This document shows, in pieces, positions 7,117 to 17,507 of a stretch of DNA of 64,000 bases. Position 1 is the stretch's first letter. Each line of letters begins with the position of its first letter. Source of the stretch: JBLIRR01 sp049472395 (GTDB taxonomy: Bacteria; SZUA-182; DTGQ01; JBLIRR01); the NCBI GenBank assembly GCA_049472395.1, contig JBLIRR010000013.1:1-64000 (forward strand), written 5' to 3'. A program made the translations under genes and the position numbers. The notes beneath the pieces were generated by a model. That model saw nothing but the letters and a program-made list of their open reading frames with translations. It ran no database searches and had not been told where the DNA came from.

Positions 7117-8924
7117 TCTCTCCCCCATAAGGTATCCCTGAGCCCCGACTGCCTTTTGATGCGCCTTGAGACGGCATCAATAAAAACTGTTTCTCTGCCC
7201 CAAATCTCTACATTCTCCCTTGCACGGGTAATACCGGTATAGATAAGCTCTCGCGTGAGTATCTTTGCATCACGATCGGGAAGGAGCAGCAGAACTCGCC
7301 GAAACTCCGATCCCTGGCTTTTATGCACAGTCATGGCATAGACCAGCTCATACACAGGAAGCCTTGAAGGCAGAATTTTTCTCAATGCGCCATCCGGGGC
7401 AGGGAAATATGCGCGCAGCGCCTCATCTGACTCGGGGTCCGGCCACAGCATTCCTATGTCACCATTAAAAAGCCCTAAGTGGTAATCATTGCGAGTAATC
7501 ATCACAGTCTGTCCCCTATACCAACGACGACCTGCTTCAATAAGACCAGCCCTTTGAAGTGTTTTCTCAATAATGCGATTAATAGCCGCAGCGCCATATG
7601 GCCCCCTTCGCAATGCACAGAGAATACAGAATTGGTTGAAAAGGTGCAGGGCCTTTTCGACGGTGTCGGCATTGCTATACGCACCATACTCTTGTAAAGC
7701 AACCTGTCCGATAGCTCCTTCCAGCGTATCGGGCGGAGGGCATCTTTTCCATGAAACCTCCCTTGTATCCCCTCCTTTAAGAAAAGTAAGCGCCGATTCC
7801 CCATCTCCGGCCCTTACCGCCTTACTTATACGATGTATCCCGCTTGTTATACCAAAACGGTAATTTTTTTGCAACTGGACAATGGAATCGAGAAGCTCAT
7901 TCTGGATGCCTATGGCATGCGCTGAGAGAAACTCACCCGTGATCTCATTGATACACGGAAGGCAGCCTTGGGAAAAACAAGAAAGATTCTCTGAGCCGCA
8001 CATATCCCCAAGCACCGCACCCGCCTCTACAGAGGCTAACTGATCCTTATCACCAAGAAGGATAAGCCGGCCGCCCGGCGGGATAGCCTGCCCCAACTTC
8101 GCCATGAGAGGAAGGTCCACCATCGATGCTTCATCAACTATGATCACATCATAAGGAAGCAGATTTTTCTCATTATAATGAAAATAAGAGGAGCCGGGGA
8201 TTGTACCAAGTATGCGATGGATCGTGGACACCTCTTCGGGAATCATGGCCCGGACATTCTCCGCACATTCAAGAGAGCCTTTGGTTTCCCTGATAGATTC
8301 TTTGAGCCGTGCCGCTGCCTTGCCCGTAGGAGTAACAAGAGCGATACGGAGTTTATGGTCCTTGGCCTGCTCCAGTAAAAGAGCCATAACTTTCACAATG
8401 GTATGCGTTTTCCCTGTACCCGGGCCGCCTGAGATAATACAAAAGTTTCTGGATAGGGCGATAAAGGCAGCGATTTTCTGCCAATCAGGACCCTCCTCAG
8501 AGGAGATCTTGGGGAAAAGACGCGCAAGACCTTCCCTTAAGAGATTAAAGTCTAAAGTGTGGGGATGGCCTGCTATTTTATCGCGCACCAGGGTCGCGAG
8601 CATTTGTTCATATTCAAAGTAGCGATAAAGATAGAGCCTTCCTGCATCATCAAGGATCAATGGTGTGAACTTACCCGGCTCTCCCACCACGGGCGTATTC
8701 CTCAATCGTGTGATCCATGCATCCTTAGATGCGCCGGCAATAGAAGAAAGATCCAAGCATACATGGCCTTCCAACGCCGAGGTGCTCACGGCGACAGCGG
8801 CCTTAAAAAGCTCCGGTATTTTCTCACCTGCCAGTTTGAGCATGAACGTCGCAAAATGCTCTCCTATCCGCAGTGTGGGCTCATGATCGCTGGTATCTGG
8901 TTCTCTCAGAGTTTCTTTCTCCAT
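7113..8924 (-). CDS. recD: RecBCD enzyme subunit RecD (5'-3' helicase)
   Basis: The protein has 603 residues, near the 608 of E. coli RecD. After an N-terminal RecB-binding domain, the Walker A motif GGPGTGKT lies at 166-173, with VTPTGKAAARL (motif Ia region), IIVDEASMVD (motif II), LGDKDQLASVEAG (motif III) and a C-terminal YAMTVHKSQGSEF plus YTGITRARENVEI (motifs V-VI). These define superfamily 1B helicases of the RecD type. RecD is the fast 5'-3' motor of the RecBCD complex that resects double-strand breaks and degrades foreign DNA. Its start overlaps the recB stop as TAATG, so translation is coupled. It lacks the long N-terminal extension typical of RecD2, consistent with the adjacent recB and recC. 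Confidence 0.93.
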   Translation of the reverse strand: MEKETLREPDTSDHEPTLRIGEHFATFMLKLAGEKIPELFKAAVAVSTSALEGHVCLDLSSIAGASKDAWITRLRNTPVVGEPGKFTPLILDDAGRLYLYRYFEYEQMLATLVRDKIAGHPHTLDFNLLREGLARLFPKISSEEGPDWQKIAAFIALSRNFCIISGGPGTGKTHTIVKVMALLLEQAKDHKLRIALVTPTGKAAARLKESIRETKGSLECAENVRAMIPEEVSTIHRILGTIPGSSYFHYNEKNLLPYDVIIVDEASMVDLPLMAKLGQAIPPGGRLILLGDKDQLASVEAGAVLGDMCGSENLSCFSQGCLPCINEITGEFLSAHAIGIQNELLDSIVQLQKNYRFGITSGIHRISKAVRAGDGESALTFLKGGDTREVSWKRCPPPDTLEGAIGQVALQEYGAYSNADTVEKALHLFNQFCILCALRRGPYGAAAINRIIEKTLQRAGLIEAGRRWYRGQTVMITRNDYHLGLFNGDIGMLWPDPESDEALRAYFPAPDGALRKILPSRLPVYELVYAMTVHKSQGSEFRRVLLLLPDRDAKILTRELIYTGITRARENVEIWGRETVFIDAVSRRIKRQSGLRDTLWGRE

Positions 8925-11900
8925 TATTTGATATCCTTTTTCACATTTTCATCTGCCTTCCCGCTCCTGCTTAAATGGGCACACAGATGATTAATCAAAT
9001 CCTCAGAAGGCCGTGCCCGATAAATGCCGAACGAGGGACCCCTCGAAAGGTCGATGCCACGCAAAAAAATATAAAAAGCAGAGCCAAAATGGGTCGAATA
9101 TGAGTAGTCCGGAATGCGTTGTGAGAGATATTTATGAAGGGCAAGGGTATAGAGATGAAGCTGAAGAATATAATACTCCTGCTCCATCATGAAATGCATG
9201 GCGCCTCTGTTATAATCCTCAATTTGGTGTCCGAGGTAATTTGATTTCCAATCTATAAGGTAATACTTGCCTTTATAATGAAACGTCAGATCAATATATC
9301 CTTTAAGCAAGCCGCAGGATGGTGAAAAATCAAGTTTATCGAGAAGTACCAAGAAATTTTGAGACAGGCCGGAGTCTTTCCCATACGAAAAGAGCCTTCC
9401 CAGATCCCCGGACCTTATCAATTTAAGGGGAAAGTAAAATTCCATTTCATTCACCCTGTCTTGTGAAGAGAGCGTGTTAAGGGAAAATTCCTCAGATTCT
9501 CCAAAAAGATGGAGAGATAAAAGATCTTTCACCATGGCATGGACGGGCAAGGTCCAGTTCTCGTCAAATCCTGCGGCTATCAATTGCTCGCAAATAATAT
9601 TTTTCGTAGCGTCAGGATCATTGCAGCGATAATCAATCTCTTCAAGAATGGTGTGCAGGCACGTCCCGGCACGGGCTCCCTTGGGAAAATCAAACATTGT
9701 CGGATCACTGTCTTCAGATGAATGCGTTTCAGTATCAGGAAGGATCCCCTCGTCCCATCCGGGCATGCTTAGCTGCTCGGGTGCGCGCAGGGTTAAATAG
9801 GAAAAACTTGCAATGCGCCAATTATCGGGAATGTGTCCTGTAAAGGTACGACAAGAGGGGCGTGAGAGTGAAAGATCAGAGGCTAAATAGGGCTTTGCAC
9901 TCTGGGATGGGAGAGAAGTGATCTCAATTGTCCCTGAAGATCTCTGAGCAAGAGCCTCAAGCTGACCAATAATGCTTTCATCATCAATGGATTTCATTCG
10001 TCTTGCTGTATTCGTTATTTCATCGGCTGATTGATCAAGCTGTTCATAGTGCAATAAATAGGCAGGTGCTGAGGTTTCAGCCTTATTAAACATTCCCCAT
10101 ACCAGGTAACAACGGTATTTGGCCCGCGTCAGCGCAACATAGAGCAAGCGAAGGTTTTCAGCTAAAATCTCTTTTTCTGCCAAGGCCTTTGTTACACCAT
10201 CTTCATCTGACCCAAGATTTATGGTAGCGCGATGCTCATTCTCCGGATCATGAAAATCAATCGTGCTGCCCTTATCGATCGTTGATCTTCCCCAACAATA
10301 GGGACAGAAAACAATAGAATACTCAAGCCCTTTGCTCTTATGGATAGTGATCAGCTTCACTGCTTTCTCATCAGTCTCCAAACGAATTTGATACTCCTCT
10401 GTTTCCGGGTGCTCCTCAATTTTACGCACAAACCATTTCAAAAGCCCCTCTATACCGCATTTATTCTCGAGGCTCGCCTGATGAAGCACTTCGAGGCAAT
10501 GCAAAAGGTTTGTTAACCTTCGCTCTCCATCCTGATACGAAAGAAGAGTGCTCCGTACTCCTTCCCGGGTCATAAAAGAGCGCGCCATGGTCATAAACCC
10601 TTTGAGGGTCCAGAGCTGATTATAGTCTCGAAATTTTCCCAGCCACTCCTCCCATTGCAGTTCATCATCAATCAAAGAGGCTAGTGTAGTTCCTGATAGG
10701 CCGATGATATCGGTCACCATTGCGGCTTTGATCTTTGATTCATTGACCGGATCAGCCATTGCAGAAAGTATAGTGAGAAACTGAGTCGCTTCACGGGAGA
10801 CAAAGAGACTCTCGGAACTATACAACACGCTCGGTATCCCATATCTGCCAAGGACTTCCTGCATAGTGCGGGCCTGGGTATTGCTCCGCACCAGAATAGC
10901 AATATCGCCAGGCTCAACGGGCCTTCTTTTGATCATTATCCTCCGCTCTTTTCCAGCCTGAAGAAGACGCCCGATTTCCCCTGCCACGGCCCATGCTATT
11001 TTTTTTTGCGCATAGGTTTTCTTAATTGCGCTTTCATCCCCCTCGCGTCTCATGAACCATACCTTGAAAGGGTTTTTATCCGGTGAGCCATCTATTACAA
11101 ACTCATTCTGCTTCCCTGTGTGCGCCGGCCTGACAGGATGAAATGAGATCTCTTCAAATAAAAAAGGATTGGGAGTGTGAGTAAATAACGTATTAATCGC
11201 CTCTATTAATGCGGGTTCTGATCGCCAATTCGTACCGAGAGTATATTGTGTATGAATATCCTTCCCTGCTTTTATATATGCAAAGATATCAGCGCCCCTA
11301 AAACTATAGATAGCCTGTTTAGGGTCACCGATTAAGAAAAGCACGCTTCTCTTATCAGGATAGATTGTGTTAAAGATCGCATACTGAACAGGATCTGTAT
11401 CCTGGAATTCATCAATAAGAGCGGCTTTGTATTGAGTGCGAAGCGCCTGTGCCAGGCTTGAACCTTCTTGCCCGCACAGCGCAGCCTGAACACCTGATAA
11501 AAGATCGTCAAAGGAGCGGATGTTCTGCTTCCGCTTCCTCTCCGAAAGCTCTTTTCTGACAAAGGATAGGCATTCTCTTTTAAATGCTATAAGATGGTTA
11601 TCATAGACCGAGCACAGGGCTGTAAGGGCATCCTGCAGGCGATCGCACGCATCAAAAAATGGGTGGGCAGGAACTTCATTTCCCTTTGTTTTGGCTTTTA
11701 TTAATTCCTCGGTCCCGAATTTCTTGAAATGCTTGGGGCGAGGAAACAGATTTCCGCTATAGAAGTAATGATCCAATTCCTTGCACCATTCGGGAATATT
11801 TTTAACCTTGTACATGTTCCGTTTAACGCCACGGCTTTCCAAAAGGAGCGTCTCAACCGCACAGCGCTCACGAGACCACATTGTTTTAGCCTCTGTGAAA

Positions 11901-12553
11901 AGACTTGCGCAGATTTCTTCCGAATCTTTTGTATCGGAGAGGTGTGTGTGCGGTATGATTCTAAGATCAGGCCTGTTTATATACCGCACTGCAAAAAGGG
12001 CAAGATCAGCAGGATTCCATCCCTCGTTTTTTTTTGTTTTAATATAACTCATAAAAGGGAGTGATGCCGGATAGATATGGATGCGCCAGAAATCATCAAC
12101 GACTTCCTGCAGGAGGTTCTTTTGATCACTCACAAGATCGGTTGTAAACAATGAGCCGCATTCGAAAGCCTTATCCTGAAGAATTCTCTGGCAAAATCCA
12201 TGTATGGTGAAAATCGCCGCTTCATCAAAGCAGCGCAAAGCATTCGTCAAAAGTATGCGGGCGGTTTGACTATCATTATTCTTTGTGAGCATTCCATTAA
12301 GCACAGGATCATCACTTTCTCCCGCGTCAAAGGCGTCTAAAAGCTCACGAATCTTACTCCTTATTCTGTCGCGCAGCTCCTCTGTTGCCGCGATAGTAAA
12401 GGTCACTACCAAGATCTCATCCACCGAAAGGTGTTTTTCAAGTAGAAGACGAAGGTAAATACCGGTAATGGTAAAGGTTTTCCCCGTGCCGGCGCTTGCT
12501 TCAATAAGGTTTCTCCCCTCTATCGGGCTATGAACAAGATCAAACCGGTTCAT
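8924..12553 (-). CDS. recB: RecBCD enzyme subunit RecB (3'-5' helicase and nuclease)
   Basis: The 1209-residue length matches RecB (1180 in E. coli). The N-terminal UvrD-like helicase starts with IEASAGTGKTFTITG (about 17-31), followed by VVTFTIAATEELRDR, ALIDEFQDTD (motif II), LIGDPKQAIYSFRGAD (motif III), TIHKSKGLEY (motif V) and LLYVALTRAKYRCYL (motif VI). The C-terminal nuclease carries GYIDLTFHYKG and YLIDWKSNYLG near residues 1080-1105, the catalytic aspartate-aspartate-lysine set, so nuclease activity should be intact. RecB unwinds in the 3'-5' direction and carries the only nuclease site of the complex. The start overlaps the end of recC by 14 bases. Chi control is expected from the family, but the chi sequence cannot be told from here. 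Confidence 0.94.
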   Translation of the reverse strand: MNRFDLVHSPIEGRNLIEASAGTGKTFTITGIYLRLLLEKHLSVDEILVVTFTIAATEELRDRIRSKIRELLDAFDAGESDDPVLNGMLTKNNDSQTARILLTNALRCFDEAAIFTIHGFCQRILQDKAFECGSLFTTDLVSDQKNLLQEVVDDFWRIHIYPASLPFMSYIKTKKNEGWNPADLALFAVRYINRPDLRIIPHTHLSDTKDSEEICASLFTEAKTMWSRERCAVETLLLESRGVKRNMYKVKNIPEWCKELDHYFYSGNLFPRPKHFKKFGTEELIKAKTKGNEVPAHPFFDACDRLQDALTALCSVYDNHLIAFKRECLSFVRKELSERKRKQNIRSFDDLLSGVQAALCGQEGSSLAQALRTQYKAALIDEFQDTDPVQYAIFNTIYPDKRSVLFLIGDPKQAIYSFRGADIFAYIKAGKDIHTQYTLGTNWRSEPALIEAINTLFTHTPNPFLFEEISFHPVRPAHTGKQNEFVIDGSPDKNPFKVWFMRREGDESAIKKTYAQKKIAWAVAGEIGRLLQAGKERRIMIKRRPVEPGDIAILVRSNTQARTMQEVLGRYGIPSVLYSSESLFVSREATQFLTILSAMADPVNESKIKAAMVTDIIGLSGTTLASLIDDELQWEEWLGKFRDYNQLWTLKGFMTMARSFMTREGVRSTLLSYQDGERRLTNLLHCLEVLHQASLENKCGIEGLLKWFVRKIEEHPETEEYQIRLETDEKAVKLITIHKSKGLEYSIVFCPYCWGRSTIDKGSTIDFHDPENEHRATINLGSDEDGVTKALAEKEILAENLRLLYVALTRAKYRCYLVWGMFNKAETSAPAYLLHYEQLDQSADEITNTARRMKSIDDESIIGQLEALAQRSSGTIEITSLPSQSAKPYLASDLSLSRPSCRTFTGHIPDNWRIASFSYLTLRAPEQLSMPGWDEGILPDTETHSSEDSDPTMFDFPKGARAGTCLHTILEEIDYRCNDPDATKNIICEQLIAAGFDENWTLPVHAMVKDLLSLHLFGESEEFSLNTLSSQDRVNEMEFYFPLKLIRSGDLGRLFSYGKDSGLSQNFLVLLDKLDFSPSCGLLKGYIDLTFHYKGKYYLIDWKSNYLGHQIEDYNRGAMHFMMEQEYYILQLHLYTLALHKYLSQRIPDYSYSTHFGSAFYIFLRGIDLSRGPSFGIYRARPSEDLINHLCAHLSRSGKADENVKKDIK

Positions 12554-15500
12554 TCTCTGTGCTCATCTCCATATGGGTCAGGACAGGTTCAAAAATTCTC
12601 AGGGCAAGTTCCATGAAATCTTCCTTCAGCGGATCATCCATGGTGCCGAAGCAGAGATGAAAATAAGGATCATCAGCTTCGCTCTTGTTGAAATCATTTT
12701 TCCATGTATTTTGTGCTTTTATTAAAGCCTTTTCCATATCACCTCCGGAAACCAATAATGTCTCTGCGTATATACGCGAGGTCTCAGGGAAAAAGGGCAG
12801 GACTATGTGCATCCCCTGCCAATAAAGATCGACAAGCTCCTCAAGAAGTTCTTTGCATATATCAACTTTATCAAATTTATCAAAATGTAGGATCTTATCG
12901 CTGCCGATAAGAACACTTTCCTGAGGATACTCCGCTTCCCCACAATAATTAAGGACACAATGTTCAATCCAAGTATTCAGAATATCCTTGGCTTTGATTT
13001 GTGCGCATCGATAGCGCACTAAACCCTGCGGCCACACATTCCCGATCCTTCCCACAATGCGAAATCCCGGAATTTCAACATCAATAGAAAGCGCTGGTTT
13101 TTCTTCCTGTTGTATAAATGGCCAGACCTTGGCGGCAAATTCCATGCTTTCTCCGCAAAGCTCATTATAGGCCAAAAGACCCATAGCCCCCGGCGGTAAT
13201 ACTCCTTGTGCCCGCAGGAGAGGATAAAAATCCCTTACTTCATGCCCGCTTAATTTTTTTGCCACTAATTCCTGTGTGATTTTATATCGTGCAAGGCCTT
13301 CAACCTCAAATGGCTCCCGTTCATTAAGAGGATCGGAGAACTCTTCAATCCTCATGCCAAGCCGGTGATGCACAAAATATTTCGCAGGATTTTTAAAGAA
13401 CCTGGCCAACTGCTCAAGATTAATGGTTTTAAACTCCACGGGTGGATCAGGCAAAGGCTCTGAGATAAAACTCCTTTTCTCTCCCTTCCGCTCCATGCGT
13501 GTTTTAAGGGCCTGAAAATTGTCCTTAGAATAACTGAACAGAGGGCCCTCAGATTGGAAATAGGCAGGATTAAAGGCCTGAAGGTAATGATGCGTAGTAA
13601 TATAGGTGATAATTTCTTTATGAGGGTGCATAAAATCTCTCTTAATGGTATCTATTAATTCACTCACCACGACGGATGGTGGGATTTGACTATTATCCCT
13701 GATGCTTAAGCCCACATAACTTATATAGAGAAGCTCTCTGGCGGAAAGAAGGGTCTCAAGAAAAATATATCGGTCAAGATCGCGCTTTGAGGGGTCGCCT
13801 TTTTGGGGGCGGTGTGCCATCAAATCAAATCCTTTCGCCTTTTCCAGTCTCGGAAAAGCGCCGTCGTTCATCCCAACAAGCATTATAATCCTAAATGGTA
13901 TACTGCGCATCGGATGCATGGTACAGAAGGTGACGCCACCGGTGAGGAATCCCTTGATCAACTGCGTGCGATTAAGATAGTCCGTGAGATATGCACGGAT
14001 AACCTCAAGCTCGACTGTTTCTTCAAATCCTGAGCTCTCCTGGATCTTACTAAGATTCGCAAGAGCTTCATCTATCAACGAAAGCTCCGCCTCTATTTGC
14101 CTGTCCGGCTTAAAAAAACGCTCCACGAGCCCGTGGAGAACTGAGGCCCAGTCGGCAAGAGTCCGCGGCGTCTCAAGAGTCTTTATCTGTTCAAAGAGTG
14201 TCTTTACACACTCAACAAACTGCCCCAGAATCTGCGCATCTTTACCCTCAATATCATCATAAGGAAGTATCTCACCAAACATCCTTTCACCTTTACCGGG
14301 GAGAGCATATCCCAATAAAAGCCTCTCCAGGCCCATCATCCAGCTATTCTCCTCAAAATAGGGGATTCCCTTGTGACTGCGGTCCTCTCCATCTATTCCC
14401 CAGCGTATCCGGGTCATTTCGACCCAGCGACGCACATATTCAATAGCCTCTTCATCTAAATCGAAGCGTTCTTTGACGGCTGGCGTCTCGATAATATCCA
14501 TGATGTGAGCAGCCCCAAACCGGCTTTCATAAAGATATAATATCTTTATGAATACCTCCAGTATCTGGCCTTGTTTCCTCGCCGAGCGGTCGGCAATACT
14601 AAAAGGGATTTTCTCCCCTCCGCTCTGATCTGACTCAAACACTGCGGAAATATAAGGGGCATACTTTTCAATATCCGGTGTCATAACCAGGATTTCCCCG
14701 GGGAGAAGGTCCGGTTTTCTCTGAAAAAGGTCAAGAATATGATCATAGAGGACCTCTATCTCCCGCATGGGACTATGACATACATGAATGTGCAGGGAAT
14801 CATCATCCTCAGCAATCACTTTTTTAAAATCAACATCACTTCTCCGCTTTCGCAGGTTGAGAATATCCGACTGCAGACAGGAGAGAAGCGTCGCCTGCCC
14901 CGGATCTTCAAAGCGTTTTACCTCCTCAACATTGGATATATCAAGGGCGTGCTCAAAAAAATGGGCCCCCTGTTTCCCCAATGAGGCAAGAAGCGGATGC
15001 CCTGTCTCATAGTAAAGTTCCTCAGCAGGCACAATCTTCCCCTTGCTTTTTTTTTGGATCTTGGCTGTTGTTTTTTCAGAAACTATATCAAACCAATATT
15101 CCTTGCATGGATTCATAAGGAATAAATAAATGTCAAGATAGCGGGCCATAGCTGAAAAAACATCAATATGCAAGGGCGGCAAAAAGGGGATGCCAAAGAT
15201 AAAAATACGCGAAGGATTATTTTCCGGATTTTTATGAGTGACCGCAATCTCATCGAGGAATTCTTTCCTGATCGCTGCTTTGTGATTACGTGGGCCCTCT
15301 TTAATAATTTCACGCCAAAGCTGTGCTTGCCAATGGCTTCCTTCTCCCTCTTCCCATCTAAGAACCATGTCAGGCCTGTACATGGTATATTGATCAAAGA
15401 TTTTGGCACATTGCTCGGCAAGCTGCATACGTTTTACATTGTCTTCCTCATTGCCAAGATAATTGCGTATGCTTTCAAAGCCCTCTTTATCCCTGTATAA

Positions 15501-15812
15501 AGTAAGATATTTCATTATCTTCCAGGACAGATACAGCGGATCAAAAGATTCATAATTCGAGAAATCGGGAAGAACTGATCTGATCAGTCCGCGAATGGCT
15601 TCATCAGGAAAAGGATAACAGGCATTCGCCCAAATACCGAATCTTTGCGCAAGCATCATGGACAGCCATCGCTCCATTCCCTGGCTTTGCACGACAATCA
15701 TTTCTTGATACAACGGGGAGAGCGGGCAGGGAAGGGGGGCAGTTAAATTTTCAACCAGATATTCAAATAGTATTTCCAGTCGATTGCTCGAGTAGATTTT
15801 AAAATGTGCCAT
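12540..15812 (-). CDS. recC: RecBCD enzyme subunit RecC
   Basis: At 1090 residues the protein matches RecC (1122 in E. coli). The N-terminal half has the RecC-type SQGMERWLSMMLAQRFGIWA segment (55-74) and HVCHSPMREIEVLYD (about 350), and the middle has MHPMRSIPFRIIMLVGMNDGAFPR, all typical of the inactivated helicase fold of RecC. The C-terminal half is a nuclease-like fold without catalytic residues that in the family scans for chi. It is the first gene of recC-recB-recD-cupin on the minus strand; the 156 bases upstream should hold the promoter. The order C-B-D without ptrA between recC and recB differs from E. coli (recC-ptrA-recB-recD). Confidence 0.92.
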   Translation of the reverse strand: MAHFKIYSSNRLEILFEYLVENLTAPLPCPLSPLYQEMIVVQSQGMERWLSMMLAQRFGIWANACYPFPDEAIRGLIRSVLPDFSNYESFDPLYLSWKIMKYLTLYRDKEGFESIRNYLGNEEDNVKRMQLAEQCAKIFDQYTMYRPDMVLRWEEGEGSHWQAQLWREIIKEGPRNHKAAIRKEFLDEIAVTHKNPENNPSRIFIFGIPFLPPLHIDVFSAMARYLDIYLFLMNPCKEYWFDIVSEKTTAKIQKKSKGKIVPAEELYYETGHPLLASLGKQGAHFFEHALDISNVEEVKRFEDPGQATLLSCLQSDILNLRKRRSDVDFKKVIAEDDDSLHIHVCHSPMREIEVLYDHILDLFQRKPDLLPGEILVMTPDIEKYAPYISAVFESDQSGGEKIPFSIADRSARKQGQILEVFIKILYLYESRFGAAHIMDIIETPAVKERFDLDEEAIEYVRRWVEMTRIRWGIDGEDRSHKGIPYFEENSWMMGLERLLLGYALPGKGERMFGEILPYDDIEGKDAQILGQFVECVKTLFEQIKTLETPRTLADWASVLHGLVERFFKPDRQIEAELSLIDEALANLSKIQESSGFEETVELEVIRAYLTDYLNRTQLIKGFLTGGVTFCTMHPMRSIPFRIIMLVGMNDGAFPRLEKAKGFDLMAHRPQKGDPSKRDLDRYIFLETLLSARELLYISYVGLSIRDNSQIPPSVVVSELIDTIKRDFMHPHKEIITYITTHHYLQAFNPAYFQSEGPLFSYSKDNFQALKTRMERKGEKRSFISEPLPDPPVEFKTINLEQLARFFKNPAKYFVHHRLGMRIEEFSDPLNEREPFEVEGLARYKITQELVAKKLSGHEVRDFYPLLRAQGVLPPGAMGLLAYNELCGESMEFAAKVWPFIQQEEKPALSIDVEIPGFRIVGRIGNVWPQGLVRYRCAQIKAKDILNTWIEHCVLNYCGEAEYPQESVLIGSDKILHFDKFDKVDICKELLEELVDLYWQGMHIVLPFFPETSRIYAETLLVSGGDMEKALIKAQNTWKNDFNKSEADDPYFHLCFGTMDDPLKEDFMELALRIFEPVLTHMEMSTENEPV

Positions 15813-15968
15813 TTAACTCCTCACAAAAATCCCTTCGCCAACAATTCTCATTTTGATGGTTGGGCTCCTCACATACGCATTACTGTCCACTTGCCAAAAC
15901 AGAGCAAAGGATAAAGCATAGGACCAATATACTTCATGTTGGGTCATCTACAACTCTTCTGCGTGAGG

Positions 15969-16484
15969 CTAATCGTGTGTAACAAATATCAGCGCATCAG
16001 TATCAAACCCAAGCTCTTTCGATCTTCTCACAAACTGATCCATAAGTGCCTTGTGTACAGTCGGTGTTCTTGCCAAAAGCCAAAGATAAGATGCGCGAGA
16101 GCTGGTCACGAAAGCAGACTGATAATTTTCTTTATCAAGCTCGAATATTACATATGATCCGTAAAATGGACCAAAAAATGAGACTTTAAAGTATCCCTCG
16201 TCTTGACTCCTCATAAAGTAAGCTTTACCTTCAGCTTCTTTCCACTTATTTTTTGCAATCGAAAAACCTCTATTAATGACCCTTACCCCACCATCATCGC
16301 GCATAGAGTATTCAGCCGTTACTCTCTCTAATCCGCGCTCAAATGAATGATCAAGCCGGGCAATCTCATACCATTTCCCCAGATACTGAGCAAGATCGAA
16401 CTCTTGGACGGGATATACGCCTTTAGGCAACCCCAGGCACCCGCTTATAAAGAGCAATATAAGAAGAGCAATAACTATGCGCAT
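15969..16484 (-). CDS. blc: Outer-membrane lipocalin (Blc-like lipoprotein)
   Basis: The 171-residue protein has a lipoprotein signal ending LFISGC (Cys16). The lipocalin signature follows: YLGKWYEIARLDHSFERGL, then a barrel with GFSIAKNKWKEAEGKAYF, FGPFYGSYVIFEL and SRASYLWLLARTP, closing with a helix near VRRSKELGFD. This is the bacterial lipocalin family that binds lipids or fatty acids at the outer membrane; the exact ligand is not deducible. No Asp follows the lipid-bearing cysteine (CLG), so Lol sorting to the outer membrane is expected. It lies upstream of recC in the same direction with 156 bases between them, probably with its own promoter. Confidence 0.88.
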   Translation of the reverse strand: MRIVIALLILLFISGCLGLPKGVYPVQEFDLAQYLGKWYEIARLDHSFERGLERVTAEYSMRDDGGVRVINRGFSIAKNKWKEAEGKAYFMRSQDEGYFKVSFFGPFYGSYVIFELDKENYQSAFVTSSRASYLWLLARTPTVHKALMDQFVRRSKELGFDTDALIFVTHD

Positions 16485-16651
16485 AGTTTTTACCTCTGCT
16501 CTGTAAAAAGTTCACTGGTTTATTTAAAGTTTAAAATTTGATATGCATCTTTGAGCTTAGTGTCCGAACTTATTTTCTTTTCAGAAGAAGCATAATGTAA
16601 CATAAACCTATACATTAAAAAGAGATCAAAAAATCTCATATATACAGTGTG

Positions 16652-17467
16652 TTATAAATGAAGATTAATGCCTTGTGTGGTCGTAGTGATTTTTTCGCGA
16701 ATAACCTCTTTGCGCCGGTTTTTAATTTTTTGAATACTCTCCTTTGTTCTATAAGGGCGATTATGTTCAAGATGGAAAGTGATAGCTGCATAGCGAATCT
16801 GAACACCATGAATTCCCGAATTCTTCAATCTTTCACCAAATTCTCGGTCTTGACCTCCAGAAGCCAGTGTTTCATCAAAGCCATTTACTCTCAATACATA
16901 TTCTTTAAATGTTGATACATTACACAAATTCCACGTTGCTTTTGAAGGTGTAATAAAGTTTAAGAGCTTGCCTATTCTTTTATTCTGAATAAGACGGAGA
17001 ATACGTTTATTAAAAGGCAATCCATGTTTTAATAACCAGAAGATTGAATTTATCCGTTTATTTATTATATCATTTCCGGTAATAGCATGACTCATGTTAA
17101 GTGGCAAAGGGATATACCCTCCTGAAAGAAAATGCCCTTTACGGGCTAATGTCCTGTGCCATCCCAAAAAATCTGATCGAGGGATGCAATCTCCATCAGT
17201 ATAAATAAGATAATCGCCTTTGGCAGCCAGAGTAGCCTTATTTAAAATAGTACATTTTCGAAATCCCCTGTGCTCATGCCAAATATGGTTAATTGGAAGT
17301 GCATAGGTTTCGCGGATTTGTGTAATCACATCGGTAGTCCTGTGATCAGAGCCATCATCAGCTACAACTATCTCAAAGTCTCGATCCTCCTGACACGCAT
17401 ATCCAAGAAGTGCAAGTTTAAACCATTTTGGTTGATTGTAAGTAGCAATAATAACAGATATATCCAT
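16652..17467 (-). CDS. Family 2 glycosyltransferase with galactosyltransferase-type C-terminal region
   Basis: The 271-residue protein starts with the GT-A fold motif DISVIIATYNQP, then VADDGSDHRT, and the metal-binding YTDGDCIPRSDF (DxD-type). The C-terminal half has NVSTFKEYVLRVNGFDE and GGQDREFGERLKNSG, the acceptor/base region seen in glycosyltransferases with a Glyco_transf_7C-type domain. It should transfer a sugar from a nucleotide donor on the cytosolic side of the membrane, probably in surface polysaccharide or lipid synthesis. No TM segment is seen. No other glycan gene is nearby except the lipocalin and cupin, which gives no clear pathway. The start at ATG 17467 is preceded only by weakly matching AAAATATTACT, so translation may be weak. 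Confidence 0.82.
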   Translation of the reverse strand: MDISVIIATYNQPKWFKLALLGYACQEDRDFEIVVADDGSDHRTTDVITQIRETYALPINHIWHEHRGFRKCTILNKATLAAKGDYLIYTDGDCIPRSDFLGWHRTLARKGHFLSGGYIPLPLNMSHAITGNDIINKRINSIFWLLKHGLPFNKRILRLIQNKRIGKLLNFITPSKATWNLCNVSTFKEYVLRVNGFDETLASGGQDREFGERLKNSGIHGVQIRYAAITFHLEHNRPYRTKESIQKIKNRRKEVIREKITTTTQGINLHL

Positions 17468-17507
17468 TAGTAATATTTTACTCTAAATGTTTTAAGTCAA
17501 TTTCAAA

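Noticed and set aside
7265..8990. Plus-strand frames of 66-143 codons across recD
   Set aside because: They are antisense shadows of the helicase, whose motifs are all intact on the minus strand.
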